A DNA stretch of 64,000 nt, taken from Candidatus Electrothrix rattekaaiensis (lineage in GTDB: Bacteria > Desulfobacterota > Desulfobulbia > Desulfobulbales > Desulfobulbaceae). Below, piece by piece: positions 8,882-17,805 of this stretch. A program made the translations under genes and the position numbers. The notes under the pieces were generated by a model. It had not been told where the DNA came from and searched no databases. It worked only from the letters and a program-made list of their open reading frames with translations. The first letter of the stretch is position 1. The number at the start of each line of letters is the position of its first letter. The stretch spans positions 186,001 to 250,000 of the forward strand of contig JAVQMD010000001.1 in NCBI GenBank assembly GCA_032595675.1, in the 5' to 3' direction.

Positions 8882-10105
8882 TCAGGCCAGAGCCTTTTGT
8901 ATCCGCTCCATCGCTTTGACCACATTTTCGCGGGAGTTAAAGGCGGAAAGGCGAATATATCCCTGACCGCATTTACCAAAGCCTTCGCCCGGAGTACAAA
9001 CCACACCTGCCTCGTTCAGCAGCATATCAAAGAACTCCCAGGAATCACGTTTCCCCTGAATCCAGACATAGGGTGAGTTGGCTGCTCCGGCATAGTCAAA
9101 GCCCAATTCTCCGATTGCCTTGGCGATCAGGTCGGCATTCTCAAGATAGGCGTTCACCAGCTCTTGGATTTGAGCCTTGCCTGCCTCAGAGTACACCGCC
9201 TCGGCTGCTCGCTGGACAGGATAGGAAACGCCGTTGAACTTGGTGCAGTGGCGTCGGTTCCAGAGGGGATGAATCGCCTGCTTATTGCCTGCGCTGTCAA
9301 AGGCCATGCATTCCTTGGGAACGACCGTGTACGCACAACGGGTTCCGGTAAAGCCAGCATTCTTGGAAAAGGAGCGGAACTCAATGGCCACTTCTTTTGC
9401 GCCTTCAATCTCAAAGATGGAGCGGGGCAGAGAGTCATCCCGAATAAAGGCCTCATAGGCCGCATCAAAGAGAATCAATGCCTTGTTCTCCTTGGCATAT
9501 TCCACCCATCTCTTCAATTCTTCCTTGGTGGCTGTGGAGCCGGTGGGATTATTGGGGAAACAGAGGTAGATCAGATCAACCGGTTCTGAGGGGAGGTCTG
9601 GTACGTAGTTATTTTCGCTGGTTGAATCAAGATAAACCATGCCCTGGTAACGCCCATCGCTGAAACCACCTGTGCGCCCGGCCATAACATTGGTGTCCAG
9701 ATAGACAGGGTAGACCGGATCAGGAAGAGCGATCTTGGCATCTCTGCTGAAGAGTTCCTGAATATTTCCGGTATCGCATTTTGCCCCGTCAGAGACAAAG
9801 ACCTCATCCGGGCTGATATCCGCGCCTCTGGCCTGGAAATCGTTTTTTGCGATGGCCTCGCGCAGGAAGGCATAACCCTGTTCCGGGCCGTAGCCGCGAA
9901 AGCTGCTGTCTTCTGCCATTTCGTCTACAGCACTATGGAATGCCGCAATACAGGCTTTCGGGAGTCCATGCGTGACATCGCCGATTCCCAAACGGATGAT
10001 ATCCTTGTCTGGATTTGCTTCCTGAAAGGCCGTCACTCGTTTCGCAATATCGGAAAAGAGGTACGATGCCTGGAGTTTCAGATAATGTTCATTTATTTTC
10101 AGCAT
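8882..10105 (-). CDS. dapL: LL-diaminopimelate aminotransferase
   Basis: 407-residue PLP enzyme that makes LL-2,6-diaminopimelate directly from tetrahydrodipicolinate, for lysine and peptidoglycan. The fold-type I signature is clear: [24 protein letters not shown], the FDAAYEAF segment and the PLP lysine K248 in [12 protein letters not shown]. Full length for DapL. It is a single-gene unit, convergent with queC and followed upstream by a 450-bp divergent region. Its presence means this organism can use the short DapL variant of lysine synthesis. Confidence 0.95.
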   Translation of the reverse strand: MLKINEHYLKLQASYLFSDIAKRVTAFQEANPDKDIIRLGIGDVTHGLPKACIAAFHSAVDEMAEDSSFRGYGPEQGYAFLREAIAKNDFQARGADISPDEVFVSDGAKCDTGNIQELFSRDAKIALPDPVYPVYLDTNVMAGRTGGFSDGRYQGMVYLDSTSENNYVPDLPSEPVDLIYLCFPNNPTGSTATKEELKRWVEYAKENKALILFDAAYEAFIRDDSLPRSIFEIEGAKEVAIEFRSFSKNAGFTGTRCAYTVVPKECMAFDSAGNKQAIHPLWNRRHCTKFNGVSYPVQRAAEAVYSEAGKAQIQELVNAYLENADLIAKAIGELGFDYAGAANSPYVWIQGKRDSWEFFDMLLNEAGVVCTPGEGFGKCGQGYIRLSAFNSRENVVKAMERIQKALA

Positions 10106-10558
10106 ATCTTTTGCCTTCTTCTTTTAGGGATTTTCTGTTAAGCATTATATATATAAATATACGGGCCTTTCTTTTGCCGAGCTTTTGAGCGATAGTACCT
10201 GATATCAATAAAAAGTCAAGCTGCCAGATCTCTCTCTTTTTCTTCCTCACAGCGTGTTGTCGCGCGAGGAGACTTGTAGATAACTCATGGGTATTTATTG
10301 TCTTCCGGGCTGTGGCGGACAGGGCTGTTTTTGTCGCTCCGCAGGAGCAGGCAAGATTTTCTTGTCATTTTTTGATAAATGAACAATAGTTATCCTGTGC
10401 TGGAATAGTAACGGACTATTCTTTCGTTCTGTTTTATAGGTCTCACCCAGGGAACGTCTTCCCTTTGTCCAGCAGAAAAGGTGAGCAGGTTATAGCTCAT
10501 GCATGAGCATGGTCTTATAGTTACGCCTTAATGGTTTCAATTTTGACGGAGAAAACAT
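10106..10558. other. 453-bp intergenic region between dapL and the DUF6515 gene
   Basis: No plausible gene. It holds divergent promoter space, an AT-rich stretch next to dapL (10140-10165), a tandem hairpin plus T-run at 10336-10374, a small hairpin GGGAACGTCTTCCC, and the perfect 14-bp palindrome GCTCATGCATGAGC at 10495-10508 about 50 bp before the next start codon. The palindrome is a candidate operator. Confidence 0.6.
10336..10374 (+). terminator. tandem hairpin with T-run, possible 3' end of a small RNA
   Basis: GCTCC/GGAGC (10336-10348) is followed by GGCAAGA/TCTTGTC (10350-10366, one wobble pair) and ATTTTTTG. This looks like an intrinsic terminator on the plus strand with no coding gene upstream of it, so a short RNA may end here. 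Confidence 0.4.
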
Positions 10559-11380
10559 ATGACACCGCATCGACAGCAGTTTGATCAAGGGAGAGGTAAT
10601 GGCAGGAGGAACTTGTCCCGGCCCGCAAAGGTTTGCTGGGTTACCTTTTTGTCCGTAGGGTTATGTTTTGCCCAGCTTTCTCCGGTTTTTGCTCGTCATC
10701 CTTATGGTCAACCGGTAGTGCCTCGGGTTGTGCCTCGGGTTGTGCCGCCGCGCCCGGTTGCTCCGCCACCAGTACCGGTTCGTCGAGTTGTTCGGCCTGT
10801 GGTACCGGTTCGTCCAGCTGTTTTGCCACCCCCTCGAATTCGTCCGGTTGTTCGTCCACCTGTGGTGGTACGGCGGCCTGTGCCCGTAAGAAGAACGTTG
10901 CGATCCCTGCCTTTAGGATATGCAGCAATCATGTTTGCTAACAGCCTGTATTACTATCATGGAGGAAGTTTTTATCGCAAAGATCCCGGAGGATATGTCG
11001 TTGTTGATTCTCCTGTCGGGGCAGTGGTCCCGGCTCTGCCTGCGGATTACAACTTTTTCCTTATTGATGGGGTACGATATTATACCCATGCAGGAAATTA
11101 CTACCTGCAAGTTCGCGGAGGATATCAGGTTGTGCCGGATCCGAGAAGGACTGCACCGCAACCGGTTGTCAGTAATAAGGTTATTGTGACATCAACTATA
11201 CTCAATGTTCGCTCCGGTCCCGGTCTTCAATATTATATAGCAAATAGAGTGAATTATGGAGATATGCTGATGGTTCTTCAGAGAAACATAGATTGGATGT
11301 ATGTACAGCTGCCCGATAACAGCCGGGGATGGATTATGACGCGATTTACAGCACCGGCTGGACGACGTGCCGACGGGTAA
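10559..11380 (+). CDS. exported DUF6515-type protein with C-terminal SH3b domain
   Basis: 273 residues, exported. A signal peptide is visible (VCWVTFLSVGLCFAQLSPVFA). Residues 50-115 are a Pro/Val/Arg-rich low-complexity segment made of short repeats. A Tyr/Gly-rich part follows (SLYYYHGGSFYRKDPGGYVVV, then GVRYYTHAGNYYLQVRGGYQVV), matching the DUF6515 pattern. The last 70 residues are a bacterial SH3 domain (TILNVRSGPGLQYYIANRV ... RGWIMTRF). Such proteins usually sit in the periplasm or bind the cell wall; ligand unknown. GGAG lies upstream of the ATG and a strong terminator follows. Confidence 0.78.
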   Translation: MTPHRQQFDQGRGNGRRNLSRPAKVCWVTFLSVGLCFAQLSPVFARHPYGQPVVPRVVPRVVPPRPVAPPPVPVRRVVRPVVPVRPAVLPPPRIRPVVRPPVVVRRPVPVRRTLRSLPLGYAAIMFANSLYYYHGGSFYRKDPGGYVVVDSPVGAVVPALPADYNFFLIDGVRYYTHAGNYYLQVRGGYQVVPDPRRTAPQPVVSNKVIVTSTILNVRSGPGLQYYIANRVNYGDMLMVLQRNIDWMYVQLPDNSRGWIMTRFTAPAGRRADG

Positions 11381-11436
11381 CCTCATGGATTAAAGAAGAC
11401 TGTTGACACAACCTGTGAACAACCTGTGACATAGGC

Positions 11437-11475
11437 GGCAGGGGATTGACTCGAATTTTCCCCTGCCATTTTTTT
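11437..11475 (+). terminator. intrinsic terminator
   Basis: GGCAGGGGA and TTCCCCTGCC form a GC-rich stem with a 12-nt loop, followed by ATTTTTTT. It ends the DUF6515 transcript before zwf. Confidence 0.85.
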
Positions 11476-11547
11476 ATCAATGCACTTCATCTGTTCGTCG
11501 AGGAAAGTATCCCGCCGGGGGTGAATTGCTTATTTTCGATTCCTATT

Positions 11548-11585
11548 CAGGAACAACCTATTCAAGAACAACCTCAAGAACAACC
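11548..11585 (+). repeat. three CA(A/G)GAACAACC units in the zwf leader
   Basis: Imperfect direct repeats at 11548, 11563 and 11575, just upstream of the zwf ribosome site. They may affect mRNA folding; no known element was recognised. Confidence 0.6.
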
Positions 11586-11603
11586 ACAACGGAGCTCAAT
11601 ATA

Positions 11604-13067
11604 ATGGGAATGGAGAAACGATCCTGCGATTTTATCATCTTCGGTATTATGGGTGATCTGGCCCAGCGTAAGCTCCTGCCTTCACTCTATCAGCTTGAGA
11701 AGTCAGGCATGCTCAACTACGATACCAGGATCATCGGGGTGGCCCGCCACGATCTTGACCAGCAAGCCTTTCAGGTGGAGATGCGGAAAAAGCTGGAAAA
11801 GTTTGTTGAAGAACCGCTTGATCAGGAGGCTGTAGAGCAGCTCCTGGCCCGGATGCATTACGTGCTGATCAATCTTGATCAGCCGGAAGAGTATACTCGT
11901 CTCTGTCAGGTGACGAATCAGCAATGCCGGGTCATGGTGAATTATTTTTCTGTTGCTCCCTCGCTGTTCGGAGATATCTGTACCGGCCTGGACCATGCCG
12001 GTCTGATCGCCCCGGACACCCGGGTGGTGCTGGAAAAGCCCATCGGACGCAATCTCGCCTCCTCCCGGCAGATCAATGATCTCGTGGCCAGGTTTTTTCA
12101 TGAAAATCAGGTCTACCGGATTGATCATTACCTGGGCAAGGAAACAGTGATGAACCTGTTGGCCCTGCGCTTTGCCAATTCTATTTTTACAACCAACTGG
12201 GATCATAATACCATTGATCATGTGCAGATTACGGTGGCGGAGCAGGTGGGGATTGAGGGCCGCTGGGGCTATTTTGACAAGTCCGGCCAGCTACGGGACA
12301 TGGTGCAGAATCATCTGATGCAGATCCTGACTCTGGTTGCTATGGAGCCGCCGGTCAATCTCCATGCCGACAGCCTGCGCAATGAAAAGCTGAAGGTGCT
12401 CAAGGCCCTGCGTCCGATCACAACGAAAAATATCGAGTGTAAGGTGGTGCGGGGACAGTACAGCCCCGGTTTTATTCGCGGCAAACCAGTGTCTGGTTAT
12501 CTGGAGGAAGCAGGCGGTAATCCGATGTCCAGCACAGAGACCTTTGTCGCTATCCGGTTGGATATCGATAACTGGCGTTGGGCCGGAGTGCCTTTTTACC
12601 TGCGTACTGGCAAGGCTATGGCCACCAAGCGATCCGAGGTAGTGATCAACTATAAGCAGCTGCCTCATAACATCTTTACCGACTCGTATCGTTCCTTACC
12701 GGCCAATAAGCTCGTGATTCGCCTTCAGCCCGACGAAGGGGTGGAGATAGAGATGCTGAACAAGGCACCGGGCATCGGGGACGGCATCCATCTTCAGCGC
12801 ACCATGCTGGATCTCAGTTTTTCCGAGGCCTTTAAAAAGGAGCGGGTTGCCGATGCCTATGAACGCCTGATTCTGGATGTCATGCAGGGCAGTCAGGCCC
12901 TGTTTATTCATCGGGATGAGGTCGAACGCTCCTGGGTTTGGATTGATTCCATTCAGGATGCCTGGGAAAAGTCCAATGAGCCGCCCAAGCAGTACCCGGC
13001 AGGCACCTGGGGGCCGGTGGCCTCGGTGGCTCTGCTGGCTCGGGATGGGCGGGAATGGGAGGAGTGA
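11604..13067 (+). CDS. zwf: glucose-6-phosphate 1-dehydrogenase
   Basis: 487-residue enzyme that oxidises glucose 6-phosphate to 6-phosphogluconolactone with NAD(P)+, feeding the oxidative pentose phosphate and Entner-Doudoroff routes. The nucleotide-binding segment FGIMGDLAQRKLLPSLYQL is near the N-terminus, EKPIGRN follows, and the active-site motif RIDHYLGKE is at about 172-180. The frame is open from 11526, but the ATG at 11604 has GGAG 9 nt upstream and gives the family's usual length. edd and eda lie 40 kb away in the same window, so an Entner-Doudoroff pathway looks complete apart from the lactonase, which is not seen here. Confidence 0.95.
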   Translation: MGMEKRSCDFIIFGIMGDLAQRKLLPSLYQLEKSGMLNYDTRIIGVARHDLDQQAFQVEMRKKLEKFVEEPLDQEAVEQLLARMHYVLINLDQPEEYTRLCQVTNQQCRVMVNYFSVAPSLFGDICTGLDHAGLIAPDTRVVLEKPIGRNLASSRQINDLVARFFHENQVYRIDHYLGKETVMNLLALRFANSIFTTNWDHNTIDHVQITVAEQVGIEGRWGYFDKSGQLRDMVQNHLMQILTLVAMEPPVNLHADSLRNEKLKVLKALRPITTKNIECKVVRGQYSPGFIRGKPVSGYLEEAGGNPMSSTETFVAIRLDIDNWRWAGVPFYLRTGKAMATKRSEVVINYKQLPHNIFTDSYRSLPANKLVIRLQPDEGVEIEMLNKAPGIGDGIHLQRTMLDLSFSEAFKKERVADAYERLILDVMQGSQALFIHRDEVERSWVWIDSIQDAWEKSNEPPKQYPAGTWGPVASVALLARDGREWEE

Positions 13068-13079
13068 ATCGACTCTTTC

Positions 13080-13097
13080 CGGCAGTCCCTCCGGGAC
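13080..13097. repeat. second copy of the TCCCTCCGGGAC element
   Basis: CCGGCAGTCCCTCCGGGAC starts here, 12 bp after the zwf stop codon. It matches the inverted arm at 8772-8790 almost exactly. Confidence 0.5.
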
Positions 13098-13139
13098 GCT
13101 GTCTTCCTCCAGCTCCAGGCCCGGAGATCGCAACCCTCT

Positions 13140-14432
13140 TTACAAAAGCAGCAGATATACAGCAGGCAGGAAGGCTTTACTGATACTACCGACATATACC
13201 GAGCCGACATATACCGATCCCGAGTCCGAGCCGTTGTCGTCGTCTCCGTCGGTGCCGACCAGTGCCGTATCGCCGCTGATGGCCACCGAGGCACCGAACC
13301 AGTCGTTCGCCGTGCCGTCGTTCGGGGTGAGCTTGGCCTGCTGGCTCCATATGCTGCCGCTTCGTACGAACACGTATGCCGATCCCGAGTCCGAGCCGTT
13401 GTCATCGTCTCCGTCGGCACCGACGAGAGCCGTATCGCCGCTGATGGACACCGAGGCACCGAACCAGTCGCCTGCCGTGCCGTCGTCCGGGGTGAGCTTG
13501 GCCTGCTGGCTCCATGTGCTGCCGCTTCGTACGAACACGTATGCCGATCCCGAGTCCGAGCCGTTGTCGTCGTCTCCGTCGGCACCGATCAGTGCCGTAT
13601 CGCCGCTGATGGCCACTGACCAGCCGAACCAGTCGCCCGCCGCGTTGTCGTCCGGAATGAGCTTCTTCTGCTGGCTCCACGTGCTGCCGCTTCGTACGAA
13701 TACGTATGCCGATCCCGAGTCCGAGCCGTTGTCGTCGTCTCCGTCGGCACCGATCAGTGCCGTATCGCCGCTGATGGCCACTGAGTCGCCGAACCAGTCG
13801 TCCGCCGCGCCGTCGTCCGGGGTGAGCTTGGCCTGCTGGCTCCATGTGCTGCCGCTTCGTACGAACACGTATGTCGATCCCGACCCCGAGCCGTTATCGT
13901 CGTCTCCGTAGGCACCGACGAGAGCCGTATCGCCGCTGATGGTCACCGAGTAGCCGAATCTGTCGTCCGCCGCGCCGTCGTTCGGGGTGAGCTTGGCCTG
14001 CTGGCTCCATATGCTGCCGCTTCGTACGAACACGTATGCCGATCCCGAGTCCAAGCCGTTGTCGTCGTCTCCGTCGGCACCGACGAGAGCCGTATCGCCG
14101 CTGATGGACACCGAGTCGCCGAACCAGTCGTCCGCCGCGTTGTCGTCCGGGGTGAGCTTGGCCTGCTGGCTCCATGTGCTGCCGCTTCGTACGAACACGT
14201 ATGCCGATCCCGAGTCCGAGCCGTTGTCATCGTCTCCGTCGGCACCGATCAGTGCCGTATCGCCGCTGATGGACACCGACCAGCCGAATTCGTCGTCCGC
14301 CGCGCCGTCACCGGCCAGCAGTTTCTGTACCTGCACCTGCACCTGCTCCAGTTCAAGTGCATAGGCCGGGCCTGCGGCAAGCGCAAGCAATACAATCAGA
14401 CATAATAACCAATACCTCAAGTATTTTTTCAT
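13140..14432 (-). CDS. exported FG-GAP repeat protein of seven 55-residue units
   Basis: 430 residues. Signal peptide: [25 protein letters not shown]. The mature part is seven nearly identical 55-residue units, each with (F)[32 protein letters not shown] and WSQQAKLTP. This is the FG-GAP (integrin-alpha-like beta-propeller) pattern, with Asp-rich loops that probably bind calcium. A strong AGGAGG precedes the ATG. At DNA level the 165-bp period is exact from 13215 to 14205. The last unit breaks off into a short hydrophobic tail ([14 protein letters not shown]) instead of a normal end domain, which suggests C-terminal truncation. Probably surface-exposed or secreted; binding partner unknown. 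Confidence 0.85.
   Translation of the reverse strand: MKKYLRYWLLCLIVLLALAAGPAYALELEQVQVQVQKLLAGDGAADDEFGWSVSISGDTALIGADGDDDNGSDSGSAYVFVRSGSTWSQQAKLTPDDNAADDWFGDSVSISGDTALVGADGDDDNGLDSGSAYVFVRSGSIWSQQAKLTPNDGAADDRFGYSVTISGDTALVGAYGDDDNGSGSGSTYVFVRSGSTWSQQAKLTPDDGAADDWFGDSVAISGDTALIGADGDDDNGSDSGSAYVFVRSGSTWSQQKKLIPDDNAAGDWFGWSVAISGDTALIGADGDDDNGSDSGSAYVFVRSGSTWSQQAKLTPDDGTAGDWFGASVSISGDTALVGADGDDDNGSDSGSAYVFVRSGSIWSQQAKLTPNDGTANDWFGASVAISGDTALVGTDGDDDNGSDSGSVYVGSVYVGSISKAFLPAVYLLLL
13215..14369 (-). repeat. 165-bp tandem repeats, seven units inside the FG-GAP gene
   Basis: The word CGATCCCGA recurs at 13215, 13380, 13545, 13710, 13875, 14040 and 14205, always exactly 165 bp apart and in frame. 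The units differ at scattered positions only, mostly in the linker around WFG and in IGADG/VGADG. Such arrays expand or shrink by recombination. They also leave other frames open on both strands, producing long false ORFs. Confidence 0.93.
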
Positions 14433-14627
14433 GCTGTCCTCCTTTTAGTCGGATGTTTCTGCGGCAGGTTCGAGGCATTCGGCTGCCGCAGGCTGAGCTG
14501 ATCATACTTGAACCTTGCCAGCTTCTCTTTGAAAATGCAAGGCGTTGATAATATATCATGGGCGGGCTCCTGATCCAGAAAAAGACCGCAAGGCATTGAA
14601 AGAGGTGCGGGCCGAAATCAAGGACCG

Positions 14628-14637
14628 GTAGGGGCAA
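14628..14637. repeat. partial copy of the GTAGGGGCAA element
   Basis: The ten bases match one arm of the palindromes found at 24140 and 53985, here without a full second arm. Confidence 0.35.
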
Positions 14638-14681
14638 TCCCCTGTTTATGTAGGATCACTATCCATTTAATAGGACAATCC

Positions 14682-16226
14682 ATGAATCATGCAACGTATA
14701 AACATTATGGATCAACAGAGGATTACAAGAGAATCTATCTGATAGCTCCAAAACATCCGAATAACTTCTGGTCCATGCAGGGAACAGCAGATGTGCTGGG
14801 GGCTCAAACCCTGATGCCGAATGCAGCCTTGGCGACCCTGATGGCCTTGACGCCAGCCGGAGTTGACATCCAGTATGCACTGGCCGATGAAAATGTCAGC
14901 GAAATACATTTCGATCAGCCCTGTGATCTGGTCGTCATAACCGGAGGCACCCTTCATGCCCCGCGAATCCATGACCTCTGTGATCAGTTTAAACAGAAAG
15001 GGAGACAGGTCGCTCTCGGCGGCACCTATGCCTCCATTGAACATGACAGATGTGAGGGGCTGGCAGATTACCTCTTTATCGGGGAAGCTGAATACACCTG
15101 GCCGCTTTTCTTGAAGCAATGGACAACCGGCACTGCCCGGAATGTGTATGCCCAGGAAGGCTATATTGACATGAAGGACAGCCCGCCTCCTGACTGGTCC
15201 CTGATATCCACCGGAGACTATGTCAATATCAGCATTCAGACCAGCAGAGGATGCCCCAATCAATGTGATTTCTGTGACGTGATACAGTATGTGGGCAGGA
15301 GGTACCGGACAAAATCCATTGAGCAGATCCTGGTAGAGCTGCAGAATGCGCTGGACATCGGCGCGAGAACTGTTTTCTTTTCAGATGATAACTTTCTCGG
15401 CAATAAAAAGTTCACTGAAGAATTGCTTAGCCGAGTGATTGAATGGAACGTCAAGCAGGCAAGACCTCTGTCGTTTTCAACCCAGATCACGGTTCAGGTC
15501 GCTGACGATGATGCGTTGCTGAAGATGTTTGCCGACGCCAGATTTTCTGTCCTCTTTCTCGGAGTGGAAACTGTGAGAAAGGAAAGCCTCGCAGAGGTAC
15601 ACAAAAGTCAGAATGTGGACAGAGATATCTTTGAGAGAATCCGTAAGATATCCCGCTATGGCATTGTTCCCTTTATTGGCCTGATTGTCGGTTTTGACAG
15701 CGATGATGAGGGTGTTTTCGAGGACTTGGAGAATTTTCTTAACCTAACCGCCAGCCCGATTGCCGGTATCAGCCTGTTAAATGCGCCTCGCCATACCCCT
15801 CTCTATAAACGACTCCAGCAGGAGAACCGCCTGACCGAAAACAGTTTTGCCGGGGAATGGCAGCTCCAGTCTAATATTATTCCCAAACAGATGAGTCCTG
15901 AACGACTAACCACCTTATATTGGGATCTCTTTCAGAAAATATATAAACCAGAATATTTCGAGGACCGCTTCCTGCGATGGTTACAACATGTTGATTATTT
16001 CAGTACCATCTATGTGAATAAAAAGGCTGACGCAAAACAGATGGTGTTCGGGATCAGGATCTTCACATATTTTATCTTTCATGCGGATCAAGATGTTCGA
16101 GCACTGTTTTTCAGAATGCTGCGAAAGACCTGGAAAATAAACCCGAAGTTAGTGCGGCGTTTTTTTACCGTGATTACCCAGTACAGCCATTTCCACAGCT
16201 TTGTTGAACAAGGGCGGATGAAATAG
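14682..16226 (+). CDS. B12-binding radical SAM protein (DUF4070 type)
   Basis: 514-residue cobalamin-dependent radical SAM enzyme. An N-terminal Rossmann-like B12-binding part (residues 15-160, VVITGGTLHAP, ALGGTYASIE, FIGEAEYTWP) is followed by the radical SAM core with the Fe-S motif CPNQCDFCD near residue 193, then GVETVRKESLAEVHKSQN, and a C-terminal DUF4070-like region (GISLLNAPRHTPLYKRLQ to the end). Enzymes of this build methylate unreactive carbons; the hopanoid C2-methylase HpnP is one member, but I cannot assign the substrate here. It is monocistronic, with a weak ribosome site (AGGAC) near the ATG. Confidence 0.85.
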   Translation: MNHATYKHYGSTEDYKRIYLIAPKHPNNFWSMQGTADVLGAQTLMPNAALATLMALTPAGVDIQYALADENVSEIHFDQPCDLVVITGGTLHAPRIHDLCDQFKQKGRQVALGGTYASIEHDRCEGLADYLFIGEAEYTWPLFLKQWTTGTARNVYAQEGYIDMKDSPPPDWSLISTGDYVNISIQTSRGCPNQCDFCDVIQYVGRRYRTKSIEQILVELQNALDIGARTVFFSDDNFLGNKKFTEELLSRVIEWNVKQARPLSFSTQITVQVADDDALLKMFADARFSVLFLGVETVRKESLAEVHKSQNVDRDIFERIRKISRYGIVPFIGLIVGFDSDDEGVFEDLENFLNLTASPIAGISLLNAPRHTPLYKRLQQENRLTENSFAGEWQLQSNIIPKQMSPERLTTLYWDLFQKIYKPEYFEDRFLRWLQHVDYFSTIYVNKKADAKQMVFGIRIFTYFIFHADQDVRALFFRMLRKTWKINPKLVRRFFTVITQYSHFHSFVEQGRMK

Positions 16227-16314
16227 GCTTCCTGCACCTTCTGATTGTGCCGACAGGTGGTGAGAGAGGAGTTCAGGGGCAGGTAATTTCACCGCACCGC
16301 TTCACCGCACCGCT

Positions 16315-17805
16315 TTACCGAACTGCAATGCTATACGGTGGTGTCAGCATTTCTTCCGCCTCCTGACTGATAATTGTTCGAGGATACTGTTTACAGATAA
16401 GCTGAAAGCATTTTTTCGCCCGTTCTTCCTTGCCCTGCTTCCGATACGCCTTGCCTAATCTAAAGAGACAGGATGGGAGGCCCGGATATTGAGGGCGTTG
16501 CTTCATGAGGAGAAGAAGAAAGCGGCCTGCCTGGGCAGTCTCGCCGGAATGAATATGTATTTCCGCAAGCGCAAGCATGACCGAGGGCTGCAAACGAGGA
16601 GCACCGCTCACCTGCTTGTATTCCTGGAAATACGCATAAAGATCTTTATAGCTCTCCAAGGCCTCAAGTTGCCTAAGGAGTCTTCCAGCTGTTCTGTGAA
16701 ACTGGTCACTTTTCGGGCTGCGTTTATCAAGATGAAAAAGTTGGGCGAGCTCAGTGAGATTATTTGGATCCTTCTTTAATGCCTCCACAATCTTTTTTCT
16801 GAGGCTCACAGCTTCTTTTTCAGACAGATTGTCTGCAATCTGTATATCTTGCTCAGGTAATAGGATGTGGCTCTGGATCGTTGCTCTTTGTCGTTTCGTT
16901 GGGATCTCTTCTCTCTCTGCCTGTTTTCCTTCATTTGTTCGAAAAACAAGACCGATTATGATTCCGGTGAGTAAGCCGCCGATAAGGGGCGCAATAGTCT
17001 GGGGCTCCAGAGAGTTGGCAAAGAGGTAAACTTCTTTGCTTATCCAGAAGGGAAAGAGAAACCAGCCAAAGATCGTGGTGTGTCTGCTGCAAAAACCAAG
17101 GGAACAGAGTGCGTTGCTTCTCTTGCCGCAATATACCAACAGGTAGGTCCCCATAAGTCCTGCAATAGCACCGGATGCGCCGAGGAGCGGACCTTGGCTC
17201 AACGGATGGATAAAACCAAAGGCCAATCCAGAAAATACTCCGGTCAGGAGATAGATCCCAAGATAGAGGATGCGACCAATGCCTATTTCTATCCAGGATC
17301 CGACAAACCAGAGAAACAGCATATTACCGACAAGCGCAATGATGCTATCATGGAAGAACATGTAGGTGGTTATTCCGAGATAGTTCTTGCGGGCCGGAGA
17401 ATAACCGAAACGATAAGCGAGACTCTGATTCAATCTTTCTTCAAAAACTTTTCGTTTTGGAGACCAGTCAGCAAAGCGGGGATCAGCAGGCGGTATCAGG
17501 ATTTGCTGGCGGAGCGCGGATTGAAACCGATCATCCCTGATAAGATGCTGAAAGATCGCCGTAGGCTTCTCGGTATCGTGCAGAAAATCAGGAATCGCCT
17601 CATGACGGCGTTGGAGATATTCTTGATAAGCCTCTAATTCTATTTCCAACAGTCCTGAAGAGCGGGCCCAGGAGACAGCCCGCATGTACTTCTGTTGCTC
17701 GCTATGCTGAAAATAGAAGAAAATTCCTATGTTCAGCAGAAGAAGGAAGATGGTTACGCAGGGGAACCGTCTTTGAGGACCATCGGAAACAGGAATGATC
17801 AGCAT
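16315..17805 (-). CDS. rhomboid-like membrane protein with TPR-like tail, catalytic residues altered
   Basis: 496 residues. TM1 is at 15-32; a large loop follows (35-140); then a rhomboid core with TM segments through residue 290 and a soluble helical tail (300-496) resembling two TPR units (ALAEIHIHSGETAQAGRFL, LFRLGKAYRKQGKEERAKKCF). The serine motif GASGAIAG is intact (S211). The His expected two residues before the GG of the last core helix is Leu (L274 in IAPLIGG), and the first His of the HxxxN pair is Ala (A157 in IIALVGNM). It therefore looks like a non-proteolytic rhomboid. ATG at 17805 with GGAG 5 nt upstream; it overlaps the mobA end. Confidence 0.82.
   Translation of the reverse strand: MLIIPVSDGPQRRFPCVTIFLLLLNIGIFFYFQHSEQQKYMRAVSWARSSGLLEIELEAYQEYLQRRHEAIPDFLHDTEKPTAIFQHLIRDDRFQSALRQQILIPPADPRFADWSPKRKVFEERLNQSLAYRFGYSPARKNYLGITTYMFFHDSIIALVGNMLFLWFVGSWIEIGIGRILYLGIYLLTGVFSGLAFGFIHPLSQGPLLGASGAIAGLMGTYLLVYCGKRSNALCSLGFCSRHTTIFGWFLFPFWISKEVYLFANSLEPQTIAPLIGGLLTGIIIGLVFRTNEGKQAEREEIPTKRQRATIQSHILLPEQDIQIADNLSEKEAVSLRKKIVEALKKDPNNLTELAQLFHLDKRSPKSDQFHRTAGRLLRQLEALESYKDLYAYFQEYKQVSGAPRLQPSVMLALAEIHIHSGETAQAGRFLLLLMKQRPQYPGLPSCLFRLGKAYRKQGKEERAKKCFQLICKQYPRTIISQEAEEMLTPPYSIAVR

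Noticed and set aside
12877-14364. Long open frames on both strands across the 165-bp repeats (e.g. 12877-13911 plus, 12953-13585 minus)
   Set aside because: They are mirror frames of the FG-GAP gene kept open because the repeat unit has a length divisible by three and no stops; they have low-complexity composition, no ribosome sites and overlap the real gene.
13215-14369. CRISPR-like periodic pattern
   Set aside because: The period is 165 bp, with no short repeats separated by unique spacers, and the whole array is an in-frame coding repeat.
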